This document shows, in pieces, positions 37,596 through 47,500 of a stretch of 64,000 nt of DNA. The notes under the pieces were generated by a model. It was not told where the DNA came from. It saw nothing but the letters and a program-made list of their open reading frames with translations, and did not search any database. Position numbers and translations under genes: made by a program. The stretch covers positions 1 through 64,000 of the forward strand of contig NZ_PDKF01000003.1 of the NCBI RefSeq assembly GCF_004118855.1. Direction: 5' to 3'. The first letter of the stretch is position 1; each line of letters opens with the position of its first letter. The DNA comes from Arcobacter sp. CECT 8983 (GTDB taxonomy: Bacteria; Campylobacterota; Campylobacteria; Campylobacterales; Arcobacteraceae).

Positions 37596-39470
37596 ATGGC
37601 TGAAGGAATCTTAGGATTAGGAAGTTCTAGTTTAAACCAAGAGCTTTTTGATAAATTAAAAGAAGCAGATAGAGCTGCAAGAGTACAACCAATTGAAGAC
37701 CGACTTAATGCTATTACAGAAGAAGGTGGTGAAAGTGATGCACTAAAAGCTATTATAGAACAAGTTAATATATTCTTAGATAGTGTAAAACCTTTTGACC
37801 TTTTTGTTAAAGGTGGAATAAATGCTTTTAATCAAAAATCAGCAAATGTTGTAGGTACTTCTGCTGTTTTTGATGCAGTTAATGTTGGAAAAATTAGTGA
37901 AGGTACAACAGAAGTTTTTGTAGAGCAGTTAGCAAAAAAAGATGTTTTTCAATCTAATACTTTTACTGATAAGGATGCAAAAATACCTACAGATAATAGT
38001 ATTGTAATTAATGGGAAAACTTTTACTACTGATGATGAAAACTATGGAGCTTTAGCACAAGCAATCAATGATGAGGGAACAATGACTGCTACATATGATG
38101 CTGCTGCACATACTTTAACTCTTAATGATAATGCAGGAAGTGGAGATGTTGTTTTTTTAACTGCTGAGAAATCATATAGACAGTTAGCTTCTGAAATTAA
38201 TGAAGAAGATAGTTTTACTTCTTTTGTTACTAAACCTATATCTGATGATATTTTAACATTGTCTCAGCCAGGTAAACCTGTTTACCAAAGTGATGTTATG
38301 GTATATGGTAAAGAAATAGTTGATGCTGATGGTGGAACTATAACAGTGACTGTAGATGGTGTAGATAAAGAGTTTACTGTTAGTGCAGAGACTACTTATG
38401 ATGATTTAATCAAAGAAATAAATTTAGATGAAGATCTTGATGCAAGATTAACTTCTGAAGGTAGGTTATCAATATCTCATGCTGATAGAGAAACAGAAAT
38501 AACTGTAACTGAATCTTTAACTTCAGAAACTTTAGGAATGTCATTAGGTGAAAAATTTTCTACTGCTAATATCACATATGAGCAATTAGCAAAAAAAATA
38601 AGCAATAATAGTAGTTATAATGCAAATATTGAAAAAGTAGGAGTTGATTCAAATAGATTAGTTATTAAAAGTGTTGAGTCTGGACTTGAACATGCAATTA
38701 CTATTACTCAAACTGGGATAACAGACTTAGGTTATGGTGAAGCTGCAAACCATACAGTAGAAGCACAAAATTTAAAAGCAACTGTGGATGGTATTAATTA
38801 TAATGTTTCTTCAAATGTTATAGTTGTTGATGGTGGATTAAAAATAACTGCAGTTGAAGAAAACGAACCAGGAGAGTTTTCAGCAATTTCTATTGAGAAA
38901 GATGTTTCTACAGTTCAACCTATGGTACAAGAATTTGTTACACAATACAATGCTTTAATATCTAAAATTGATGATGAATTATATTCTGCTGATAGTAAAA
39001 TACAAGATAAGTCAGTCCTTAGAACTATAGTTGAAGGGGTTAAAAAAGAACTTTTTGGGGAATATGGAGAAGATGAAGATTTAAGTATCTTTAATTTTGG
39101 TTTTGAAATTGATAAAAGTGGTGTTTTAAGTTTAGATAGTGAAAAGTTTAATGAAGCACTAGAAAACGATATTGATTCTTTAAAAAATCTTTTTATTGGA
39201 GCAGCTGAGAAGCCTGGATTAGGAACTCAATTAAAAGAGTATGTTGATTCATTAGACTCTTTTGAAGGTTTGCTAACTAAATATGAAGAGAATATGAATT
39301 CAAGAAAAGAATCTTTAGAAGAAGATGTTGAAGAAGCACAAGAATCTTTAGATAGTAGATATGCATTATTATCACAGCAATTTGCATCATATGGTGCAGT
39401 AATTGCACAGTTTGAAAACCAATTCTCAGGTCTAAAAATGATGATTGAACAATCAACATCAAGTAACTAG
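37596..39470 (+). CDS. fliD: Flagellar filament cap protein FliD
   Basis: Caps the filament and folds flagellin at the tip. The 624-residue protein starts with the FliD D0 region and AARVQPIEDRLNAI, and ends with a long coiled coil (YEENMNSRKESLEEDVEEAQESLDSR) and FENQFSGLKMMIEQ. The central part contains three copies of the FlgK-type module (residues about 137-211 and 320-358) and one Flagellin_IN-type unit (247-295). AAAGGAGG precedes ATG 37596, 11 bases after flgK. Confidence 0.94.
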   Translation: MAEGILGLGSSSLNQELFDKLKEADRAARVQPIEDRLNAITEEGGESDALKAIIEQVNIFLDSVKPFDLFVKGGINAFNQKSANVVGTSAVFDAVNVGKISEGTTEVFVEQLAKKDVFQSNTFTDKDAKIPTDNSIVINGKTFTTDDENYGALAQAINDEGTMTATYDAAAHTLTLNDNAGSGDVVFLTAEKSYRQLASEINEEDSFTSFVTKPISDDILTLSQPGKPVYQSDVMVYGKEIVDADGGTITVTVDGVDKEFTVSAETTYDDLIKEINLDEDLDARLTSEGRLSISHADRETEITVTESLTSETLGMSLGEKFSTANITYEQLAKKISNNSSYNANIEKVGVDSNRLVIKSVESGLEHAITITQTGITDLGYGEAANHTVEAQNLKATVDGINYNVSSNVIVVDGGLKITAVEENEPGEFSAISIEKDVSTVQPMVQEFVTQYNALISKIDDELYSADSKIQDKSVLRTIVEGVKKELFGEYGEDEDLSIFNFGFEIDKSGVLSLDSEKFNEALENDIDSLKNLFIGAAEKPGLGTQLKEYVDSLDSFEGLLTKYEENMNSRKESLEEDVEEAQESLDSRYALLSQQFASYGAVIAQFENQFSGLKMMIEQSTSSN

Positions 39471-39487
39471 AATTAGTTCAACTTAAG

Positions 39488-39515
39488 TAAAATTATAATA
39501 TACTTTTCGAATATT
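39488..39515 (+). promoter_or_regulatory. Candidate promoter(s) of fliS
   Basis: TATAAT at 39494-39499 fits a vegetative -10. The same stretch also holds TAAA (39488) and CGAATATT (39508) with a 16-base gap, close to the TAAA-N15-17-CGAT form of sigma-28 promoters. Which one is used cannot be told from the sequence. Confidence 0.35.
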
Positions 39516-39529
39516 AATTGGAGAATTTA

Positions 39530-39889
39530 ATGGGAATTGAAGCATATCAGCAACAAGGCGCAGTATCAAATGACCCTTACATGCTTGTACTAAAGTTATA
39601 TGAAGGAAGTATAAAATATTTATCTTTTGTAAAGCATGCAATGGAGACAGGTGACGTAGAATCTAAGTTCACTAATATTAATAAAACAGTAGCTATTTTT
39701 GATGAATTACGAAATGTACTTGATTTTGATAGTGGAGGAGATGTTTCTTATTATTTAGACGGCTTATATTTATATCAAATAGAAACATTGTTCACAGCAG
39801 GTGTTGATGATAATATCAACGCAGTAGAACAAGTAATGAAAGTTGTTCAAGGTTTAATTGACGCATGGAAAGAAGAGACAGGTCTTTAA
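39530..39889 (+). CDS. fliS: Flagellin export chaperone FliS
   Basis: A 119-residue helical chaperone that holds flagellin unfolded until export. It has the N-terminal YQQQGAVSNDPYMLVLKLYEGSIKYL and the four-helix pattern of the family. ATG 39530 was chosen because TTGGAGA precedes it; the longer reading would begin on that ribosome site. It sits directly behind fliD, as in most flagellated bacteria. Confidence 0.93.
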   Translation: MGIEAYQQQGAVSNDPYMLVLKLYEGSIKYLSFVKHAMETGDVESKFTNINKTVAIFDELRNVLDFDSGGDVSYYLDGLYLYQIETLFTAGVDDNINAVEQVMKVVQGLIDAWKEETGL

Positions 39890-40128
39890 AGGCATTAGAT
39901 GAGTTAATATATATTGACTCTTTAGACTCTTACGAAAGAGCAGACGCTCTTGTAAGATGGTATGAGAAGTATTTAAGTAATGGAGACATTACTAACTTTG
40001 ATTTAGAACTTGAAGACTTAAAAAAACTTCAAGAACTTTTTTATAAAAGTGTAGATTTTTTAAAAACTCACAAAGAAATTACAAGAAAAGAGATTGTTGA
40101 AAATAGAAAAGTAAGAAAGTTTACTTAA
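39865..40128 (+). CDS. FliT-position small helical protein
   Basis: An 87-residue, charged, helical protein whose start overlaps the end of fliS by 25 bases. It has no recognised motif (ALDELIYIDSLDSYERADALV, then ELEDLKKLQELFYKSVDFLK). Position after fliD-fliS and size are those of FliT, the FliD chaperone, but FliT proteins are too variable for a firm call. Its end overlaps the convergent tilS by four bases. Confidence 0.55.
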   Translation: MERRDRSLKALDELIYIDSLDSYERADALVRWYEKYLSNGDITNFDLELEDLKKLQELFYKSVDFLKTHKEITRKEIVENRKVRKFT

Positions 40129-41117
40129 GCTATTTTCTCTAATATTTCTTTTATATCCAAAAAATTAAAAATATAAAATCTTACATTTTTAGGAATCTTA
40201 TTTATTCTACAAATTTCTTTAAACTCTTTTGTTAAAACAATATTTTTAATATAAGGGCAAATATAAATATAATTTTCAAAAATAGTTACTACTATTTTAT
40301 GTGAAACAACTAACTCTTTTTGAGCTAATATTTCTTTTCTTTGTTTTTTTGTAAGAAGTATTCCTCTTCTTTTTAAACTTTCATCAATGATTTTAATATT
40401 TAAATTATCATCTTTAGTATTTTTGAAAATCTCTAAATCTTTTTCTTTATAAAGCAAGGAATTTGTATTTTTCAATGATTTTAAATCTTCTTCTAAGTAT
40501 TCAAAACTATTACTGATTCCTTCTTCAAACTCTTTTATAAGTCTATTTGAAAAATGTTTTCTAAAATAATTTCTCTTAAATTTTTCATTATCATTTGAAC
40601 TATCAATAAAATACTTAATATCATGCTTTTTTAAGTAGCATTCTAATTCATTTCTTGATGTGTTAATAAGAGGTTTAAATACTTTGTAGTTATTTCTAGT
40701 TGATTGTAATTCGAAAGATAGAATCTCATTTAAGCCAGCTCCTTTAGTAAACTGCATTAAAAACCACTCTAACTTGTCATTTAGTTGATGTGCAGTAATT
40801 AGAGACTCATAGTTGTCTTTTTCAATTATCTCATCAAAAAAACCATATCTAATATCTCTTGCTTTTTTTTCAAAATTTGAAGTATTGTCTAAAACAACTT
40901 CTTTTAAAAAAATCTTTTTATTGTATTTTTTTGCTAATTCTTTTGCATAGGCGACTTCTTCTTTAGACTCTTTTCTAAAGTTATAATCTACAATGGCAAT
41001 ATCAAAGGAAATATCTTTTTTTAGTAAAAGAAAAAAAAGAGCAGAAGAATCAACACCTCCTGAAAATCCTAATAGATTTTTTTTTGTGTTGATTACTTCA
41101 AAGTTTTTAGTTTGCAT
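40125..41117 (-). CDS. tilS: tRNA(Ile)-lysidine synthetase
   Basis: Converts cytidine 34 of the AUA-reading isoleucine tRNA to lysidine using ATP and lysine. The 330-residue protein has the PP-loop SGGVDSSALF (19-28) and the N-type ATPase core (ESLITAHQLNDKLEWFLMQF). It lacks the long C-terminal domains of E. coli TilS, as in other Campylobacterota. It overlaps rimO by 11 bases, so it is downstream in the same transcript. Confidence 0.93.
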   Translation of the reverse strand: MQTKNFEVINTKKNLLGFSGGVDSSALFFLLLKKDISFDIAIVDYNFRKESKEEVAYAKELAKKYNKKIFLKEVVLDNTSNFEKKARDIRYGFFDEIIEKDNYESLITAHQLNDKLEWFLMQFTKGAGLNEILSFELQSTRNNYKVFKPLINTSRNELECYLKKHDIKYFIDSSNDNEKFKRNYFRKHFSNRLIKEFEEGISNSFEYLEEDLKSLKNTNSLLYKEKDLEIFKNTKDDNLNIKIIDESLKRRGILLTKKQRKEILAQKELVVSHKIVVTIFENYIYICPYIKNIVLTKEFKEICRINKIPKNVRFYIFNFLDIKEILEKIA

Positions 41118-42471
41118 ATTCTTTTGTAACAGTTGCTAGTAGTTTGTCTCCTACTAATTCTGTAATTTTAACTCTGTATTTACCACCAAATTCAATCTGT
41201 TTTGCTTCACTGTTTTCATCTAGTAGTTCATTGTCGTTAATATAAATTTCTCCATCAATTTCTGGAGCCCAAGCTACTTTTCTTGCACTTAATAAATACT
41301 CATGTTCATCACTTTCTCCATCAACATAAACATCAAACTCATTTCCGATCTCTTGTGCTAGTGATTCAAGTGTAGTCTCTTTTATAATCTCACCTAGAAT
41401 TTCAGCTCTTGCATCTATAATCTCTTGTGGAACTTTATCTAACATATCATATGCACTTGTTCCTTCTTCATCTGAGTACGAGAATACATTTGCTCGGTCA
41501 AACTTATAGTTTCTAACAAAATCACATAACTCTTCAAAGTCTTCTTGAGATTCTCCAGGATGTCCTACAATAAATGTTGTTCTTACAAAAGAGTTTGGTA
41601 CTGCTTTCATTGAGTTCATTAGCTCTTTTAATTTTTCAACACCTTTTCCTCTTTTCATAATTTTTAAGATATTAGAAGAGATATGTTGTAAAGGCATATC
41701 AAAATAGTTTTCAAATACAGTTGAGTTTTTAATTTTTTCTATTAGCTTTAAAGTTGTTGTACTTGGATATAAATAAAGAATTCTTGCACTTTGAACTCCT
41801 TTGATTTTTTCAACTTCTTCAATAAGCTTTTCAAGTCCATTATTAATATTCAAATCTCTTAAATAAGAAGATGAGTCTTGTGAAACAAATGAGAAATCTT
41901 TATATCCATTAGAAACTAGATTTTTAACCTCTTTTACAAGTGATTCTAAAGTTCTAGAATGAAGTTTACCTTTAAAACTAGGAATAGCACAAAATGAACA
42001 GGTTTGATTACACCCTTCACTTAGCTTGATATATGCATGGTAAGAAGAACCTGTAATAACTCTATCATTTGATTCATCTAATAAGAATACTTCATCAGTA
42101 AAAGCAGATCTTTTTTCATTTACAAGTTTGTCTATTTTGTCATAGTCTCCAACTCCTGTAAAAATATCAATTTCAGGAAGCTCCTTTTGTAGCTCTTCTT
42201 GATATCTTTGTGTTAGACATCCTGCCATTACTAAAACAGACTCTTCTTTTCTTTCATCATGTAAATTTAAAATTGTATTAATACTCTCTTCTTTTGCACT
42301 ATCAATAAATCCACAAGTATTTACGATAATTACATCAGCAATAGTAGGATCATTGATTATTTCATACTCTTTTAGTTTTCCTAACATGATTTCTGAATCA
42401 ACAAGGTTTTTAGTACACCCAAGGCTAACTAAATGTAAAGTTTTTGTAGGTTTTGTTTCGCTAAATCTCAT
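41107..42471 (-). CDS. rimO: Ribosomal protein S12 methylthiotransferase
   Basis: A radical-SAM enzyme that adds a methylthio group to an aspartate of ribosomal protein S12. The 454 residues include the N-terminal MTTase domain with LVSLGCTKNLVDSE, the radical-SAM cluster EGCNQTCSFCAIP, and a C-terminal TRAM domain. RimO is distinguished from MiaB by GCTKNLVDSE. ATG 42471 starts the operon with tilS; about 148 bases separate it from panC. Confidence 0.95.
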   Translation of the reverse strand: MRFSETKPTKTLHLVSLGCTKNLVDSEIMLGKLKEYEIINDPTIADVIIVNTCGFIDSAKEESINTILNLHDERKEESVLVMAGCLTQRYQEELQKELPEIDIFTGVGDYDKIDKLVNEKRSAFTDEVFLLDESNDRVITGSSYHAYIKLSEGCNQTCSFCAIPSFKGKLHSRTLESLVKEVKNLVSNGYKDFSFVSQDSSSYLRDLNINNGLEKLIEEVEKIKGVQSARILYLYPSTTTLKLIEKIKNSTVFENYFDMPLQHISSNILKIMKRGKGVEKLKELMNSMKAVPNSFVRTTFIVGHPGESQEDFEELCDFVRNYKFDRANVFSYSDEEGTSAYDMLDKVPQEIIDARAEILGEIIKETTLESLAQEIGNEFDVYVDGESDEHEYLLSARKVAWAPEIDGEIYINDNELLDENSEAKQIEFGGKYRVKITELVGDKLLATVTKEYAN

Positions 42472-42592
42472 TCTTTTTTATCTTTTTAAATTTTTTGCGA
42501 ATTTTAGCATAATATCAGGTTTTTGTAAATTATATTAGCTGAAAGTTTTATATTAATTTTGTATTGTAATTATAAAAATAGAAGTATTCTTT

Positions 42593-42620
42593 AAAGGTGT
42601 ACTTTAATTAGTACACCTTT
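42593..42620 (-). terminator. Hairpin at the end of panC
   Basis: A 10-bp perfect stem (42593-42602 with 42611-42620) overlaps the panC stop codon. The T-run after it on the minus strand is short (TTTAAAG), so termination is likely but moderate. Confidence 0.5.
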
Positions 42621-43441
42621 TATAACCAAATATTATCAAGAAGTCTTGTGTTACCAAATCTAGCAACTACAAGTATAATAGAATTTTTTAATTCAATCTC
42701 TTGGATTTCATTAAAGTTTCTATCTACAATAGCAATATATTCTACATCTAAGGTCTGCATTATTTCTTGCATTTTTCCTTTTATAATAGAAGCTGTTCTT
42801 TCACCTTTCCCAACTTGTGAAGCTGCTAAATATAAAGCTTTAGAAATAAGTAAAGCATCTTTTCTTTGAATATCATCTAAATAAATATTTCTAGAACTAA
42901 GTGCTAAACCATCTTTTTCTCTTACTATCTCACAAGGTATTATTTCTATTGGCAAGAATAGATTTTTAACCATTTTTTGAATAAGTGTTAATTGTTGAGC
43001 ATCTTTTTTTCCAAAATATGCACGTGTAGGTTGAACTAAATTAAAAAGTTTTAAAACAACTTGTAAAACACCATCAAAATGTCCAGGTCTAGATTTGCCT
43101 TCTAAAACATAACTATTATTACAAGCTTTAATTAGAATTTCTTCATTTGTGTACATTGAAGAAATTTCAGGCATAAATAGATAATCAACCTTGCACATTT
43201 CACATATTTTTTTATCTGCCTCAGTTCGTCTTGGATAAGCATCTAAATCTTCACCTGGAAGAAATTGTGTTGGATTTACAAAGATAGAAACTACAACTAC
43301 TTCATTTTCATTTCTTGCTTGTTTTATTAAAGAGATGTGTCCATCATGAAGTGCTCCCATAGTAGGAACAAAACCTGTAGTTTTACTTTTATTAGAAGAA
43401 GTTACTTCTTGAAGTTCTTCTATAGTTTTTAAAATTTTCAA
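42620..43441 (-). CDS. panC: Pantothenate synthetase
   Basis: Joins pantoate and beta-alanine with ATP in coenzyme A synthesis. The 273-residue protein has [16 protein letters not shown] (nucleotide motif HxGH), [20 protein letters not shown] and LSSRN. The start is TTG 43441 with AGGAAAG upstream; no nearby ATG fits. panB and panD are not in the window. It lies 57 bases behind the permease gene on the same strand. Confidence 0.95.
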   Translation of the reverse strand: MKILKTIEELQEVTSSNKSKTTGFVPTMGALHDGHISLIKQARNENEVVVVSIFVNPTQFLPGEDLDAYPRRTEADKKICEMCKVDYLFMPEISSMYTNEEILIKACNNSYVLEGKSRPGHFDGVLQVVLKLFNLVQPTRAYFGKKDAQQLTLIQKMVKNLFLPIEIIPCEIVREKDGLALSSRNIYLDDIQRKDALLISKALYLAASQVGKGERTASIIKGKMQEIMQTLDVEYIAIVDRNFNEIQEIELKNSIILVVARFGNTRLLDNIWL

Positions 43442-43498
43442 GACTTTCCTTATAAAGTTTCTTTTTTTGAAGTTTATTACAAAATTGCTTATGTTTTA

Positions 43499-44458
43499 TT
43501 ATTTTGCATCGTAATTTGGGTTTAGTTTTAATAATATTAAATCAGCGATCATATTTCCAAGAAGTGTAAGTAAAGCACCAATTATAAGTATTCCCATAAT
43601 AACGGGGTAATCATGGCTTAAGGCACTTTGGAAGAATAATAAGCCCATTCCATTTATTGAGAAAATTGATTCTAATATTACACTTCCTCCAATTATTCCA
43701 GGAAGAGATAATCCAAGTAAGGTTATAACAGGAGGATAAAGATTTGGTAAAATATAGTATTTAAGGATTTGACTTTTTGTAAGTCCTCTTGCTTTTGCAA
43801 AAAAGATATAATCAGATTTTAAAATCTCAATTACAAGTGACCTAACATAAAGAGTTAAACTTCCAATTCCTGCAAAAGTGATTATAGAAATTGGTAAAAT
43901 CAAGTGCCATGCATAATCTAAATAGTAAGTTAAACTTCCATCATCTGCAACGGAGTGAAGTCCAGCAATAGGAAGGATTTCTAAGTGAATAGAAAAAACC
44001 ATTATTGCAATTAACGCTAAATAAAAAGAAGGCATGGAAAAGCTTACTAGTGAAAGTTGACTAGCAAACTTGTCAAATAAGGAATTTTTATTTAAAGCTG
44101 CTTTTATACCTAAATAAAGAGAAATTATAAAGATTAAAAACATTGAAATGATATTTAGTGTTAAAGTTACAGGTAGTCTTTGTAATATTTCATTTTTTAC
44201 TAGCTCTCCACTTGCAAAAGATATTCCGAAATCAAGATGTAAAATTGCCCATATCCAAGAAAAAAATTGTACATAAAGAGGTTTATCTAAGCCATAAATA
44301 GCTTTTAGTTGCTCAATAGACTCTTTTGTGATGTTTGGATTTAGTTCTCCACTTGCAAAAAAAGAGTTAGGAGCTAGATTTATAGCTATAAAAGAAATAA
44401 GACTTATAATAAAAAGCATAATGATTAAATATAATATTTTTTGTAGAAAAAGTTTCAT
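43499..44458 (-). CDS. Dipeptide/oligopeptide-type ABC transporter permease (DppB/OppB family)
   Basis: A 319-residue inner-membrane permease of the binding-protein-dependent peptide importer family. It has the N-terminal helix plus LAPNSFFASGELNP loop, and the EAA-like cytoplasmic segment near FFAKARGLTKSQILKYYILPNLYPP. The other parts of such importers (second permease, ATPases, binding protein) are not next to it. Its partner set may lie elsewhere, or its function may have changed. Confidence 0.88.
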   Translation of the reverse strand: MKLFLQKILYLIIMLFIISLISFIAINLAPNSFFASGELNPNITKESIEQLKAIYGLDKPLYVQFFSWIWAILHLDFGISFASGELVKNEILQRLPVTLTLNIISMFLIFIISLYLGIKAALNKNSLFDKFASQLSLVSFSMPSFYLALIAIMVFSIHLEILPIAGLHSVADDGSLTYYLDYAWHLILPISIITFAGIGSLTLYVRSLVIEILKSDYIFFAKARGLTKSQILKYYILPNLYPPVITLLGLSLPGIIGGSVILESIFSINGMGLLFFQSALSHDYPVIMGILIIGALLTLLGNMIADLILLKLNPNYDAK

Positions 44459-44593
44459 ATTGCTTCAAGCCTTGTATAAATTCATTATGAAATAATATCA
44501 AAAAGTTTGTTATATAAAAACAATAATTAAAAAATTTATATAGATATTAAAAATTACAAGGTAAAATATATCCATTAAAGCTCAAGGATTTAT

Positions 44594-47500
44594 ATGTCAA
44601 AAGACGATTTAGTAGTTGTTGGAATTGGTTCAAGTGCAGGAGGTTTGGAAGCTTTACAAACTATGCTTTCAAATTTAGGTGAAGTTGACAATTGTGCTTT
44701 TGTAATTGCACAACATTTAAGTCCTACCCATAAAAGTATGATGGTTGACTTGTTATCAAGAACTACAAATATTCCAGTAATTGAAGTAAAAAATGCTCTT
44801 AAAATTAAAGCAAAAACTATTTATATGACTCCTGAAAATACTGATATATGTGTAAAAAATGGTAAATTATTTTTAAAAACACTTGAACAATCCTTTGGTC
44901 CTAAACCTTCAGTAAACTATTTCTTTTCATCTTTAGCAAGAGACTTTAAAGAGAATGCAATAGGAATTATTCTTTCTGGAACAGGAAGTGATGGAGCCCA
45001 TGGAATTAGAGCTATAAAAGCAGAAGGTGGAATAACAATAGCCCAAGCTCCAACAACTGCAAAATATGATGGTATGCCTTTTTCGGCAATTAATACAGGA
45101 AAAGTTGACCTTGTCGTTTCTATTGAAAAATTAGGTTCAGAGATAAGTGATATAGTAGCATCTTTAGATGAAAAACTAGAGTTATCAGTAAATGATAGAA
45201 TTTTACAGCAAATTTATAGATTACTTTTTAATGAATTTGGTGTTGACTTCTCTTTATATAAAAAAAATACTTTAATAAGAAGAATAGAAAGAAGATTAGC
45301 AGCTTTAAAGCTTAAATCTTTGCAAGAGTATATTAAAATATTATCTGATTCAAATGATGAACTAAACAATCTTTATCATGATATCTTAATTGGAGTAACT
45401 GCATTTTTTAGAGATAAAGAAGCATTTGAAAAATTAGAAGCTCAGATTAAAACAATTATGTCTAAAAAAGAGCAAGGTGAAGAGATAAGATTTTGGTCAA
45501 TTGGTTGTTCAACAGGAGAAGAAGCATATTCTGTAGCTATTCTTTTATCAGAAATTCTAAAAGAGAAAATATCTAAGTACAAAATTAAAATCTTTGCAAC
45601 GGATATAGATGATGAATCTTTAAAAATAGCAAGAACTGGTATTTATCCAGAAACTTCATTTGAAGGTGTAGATAAAGAGATAATAAAAAAATATTTTACT
45701 GTACAAAAGAATCATTTTGAGATAAAAAAATCACTTCGAGAATTAGTAATATTTTCTAAACACAATATTATTAGTGACTCACCTTTTTTAAGACTTGATT
45801 TAATAACCTGTAGAAATATGCTTATATATTTTAGTAATGATTTGCAAAATAAATTCTTTCCAATTATTCATTATGCACTTCGTGACAATGGAATATTATT
45901 TCTAGGAAAATCAGAATCAATTGGACAACATATTGATTTATTTAGTTTAATTGATAAATCATCAAAAATTTTTAAAGCACAGTTTACTGGAATAAAAGAA
46001 CCTCCAAAACTGTATAACTATTCTTCTGGCTATAAAAAAGCCGAACTAATTGAAAGTAATAGTTTAAAAATAAGAAATGAAGAAGAATTTTTAGAAAGTG
46101 TTGTTACTGATGCTTTAAAAGAAGTTTTATTAAAAAGTTGTGTAGTAGTAAACTCTTCGAATGATATTGTTTATATAAAAGGTGATATTCCTTATATAAA
46201 ACCAAGAGAAGGAAAGATAAGTAATAATATTTTCAAATTGTTAAATGATGATATTTCCTTAGATTTAAGAAATGCCTTAAACAAATCATCAAAGGGAAAA
46301 ACTGTACAAACAACTCAATTTAGATCAGTAATTCTTTTTGAAGATATTGTTAGATACGTAAGACTTATAGTAACTCCAATTAAAGATGAAAAAAGTGATG
46401 ATTGGTTATATACTATATTTTTCCAGTCAGAAGAGTCTCATGATATAAAGGAAAATATAGTTTATGAAGGTAATGAAAATGAGTTAATTCAAAAGCTAAC
46501 ACAAGAATTAGATAGTACAAAATCACATTTACAAAATGTTATTGAAGAGTTAGAAACTTCATATGAAGAGATGCAAAGTTTAAATGAAGAATTACAAAGT
46601 TCAAACGAGGAGCTACAAAGTTCAAATGAAGAATTAGAAACAACTAATGAAGAACTACAAAGTACAAATGAAGAGTTACAAACTGCATATTCTGAATTAA
46701 GAGTTTTATATGAAGATAAGGACAAAAGAGCAAAACAACTTGAAGAATTAACTTCTAAATTAGGAAATAAAACAGAAGAGTATAGAAAACAAAAAGAGAT
46801 TACAGAATTAATTTTAAATACAGCTCCCATTGCAATAACAATGGTTGATAATCATGGAAAACTAACTTTTGCTAATGATTTTGCACTGGAATTATTTGAT
46901 ATAAGTAAGAGTGAAATTTTAAATAGAACCTACGATAGTAAAGAATGGAAAATTAAAACTTTTTCAGGGGAGGATTTTTTAGAAGAAGAACTGCCTTTTT
47001 TTGTTATAAAAAGAACATTTGAACCCATTTATAATGTAAACCAATCAATACAAAGAGGAAATAAAAGAATTTTCTTATCAGTAAGTGGTTCTCCTCAATT
47101 TGATTTTGATGGGAATTTCCAAGGCGCAGTATTTTGTATAGAAAATTTAACAGAAAACCATACCTTACAAAATAATATTAGCCAATATGAACAAAGATTA
47201 AGTCATAAAAATAAAAACTTATTTGAAAATAGTAGTTTAAGTCTTTTTGAGACATCTTTATTAGATATTAATTCAAGTATTAGAAATCTTTTAGGGGAAC
47301 TTTCTTTACAGTTAAATAGTATAGAAGGAAATGAAAAAGAACTTACTTTAGGCAATAAAAAAATAAATCTTATTTCATCAATATTGGAGGAAAAAATAAA
47401 CTTTTACACTAATGATATACACTTTAAAGAAGAATCCTTATTTAATAGTGTAAATAGTTTTTTAAATAGTTTTGATAATGAAATAATTTATTGTAAAAAC

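Noticed and set aside
46560-46680. Evenly spaced DNA repeats resembling a small CRISPR or satellite
   Set aside because: The period of 21 bases matches seven-residue coiled-coil heptads in frame in the CheB-CheR protein; there are no spacers.
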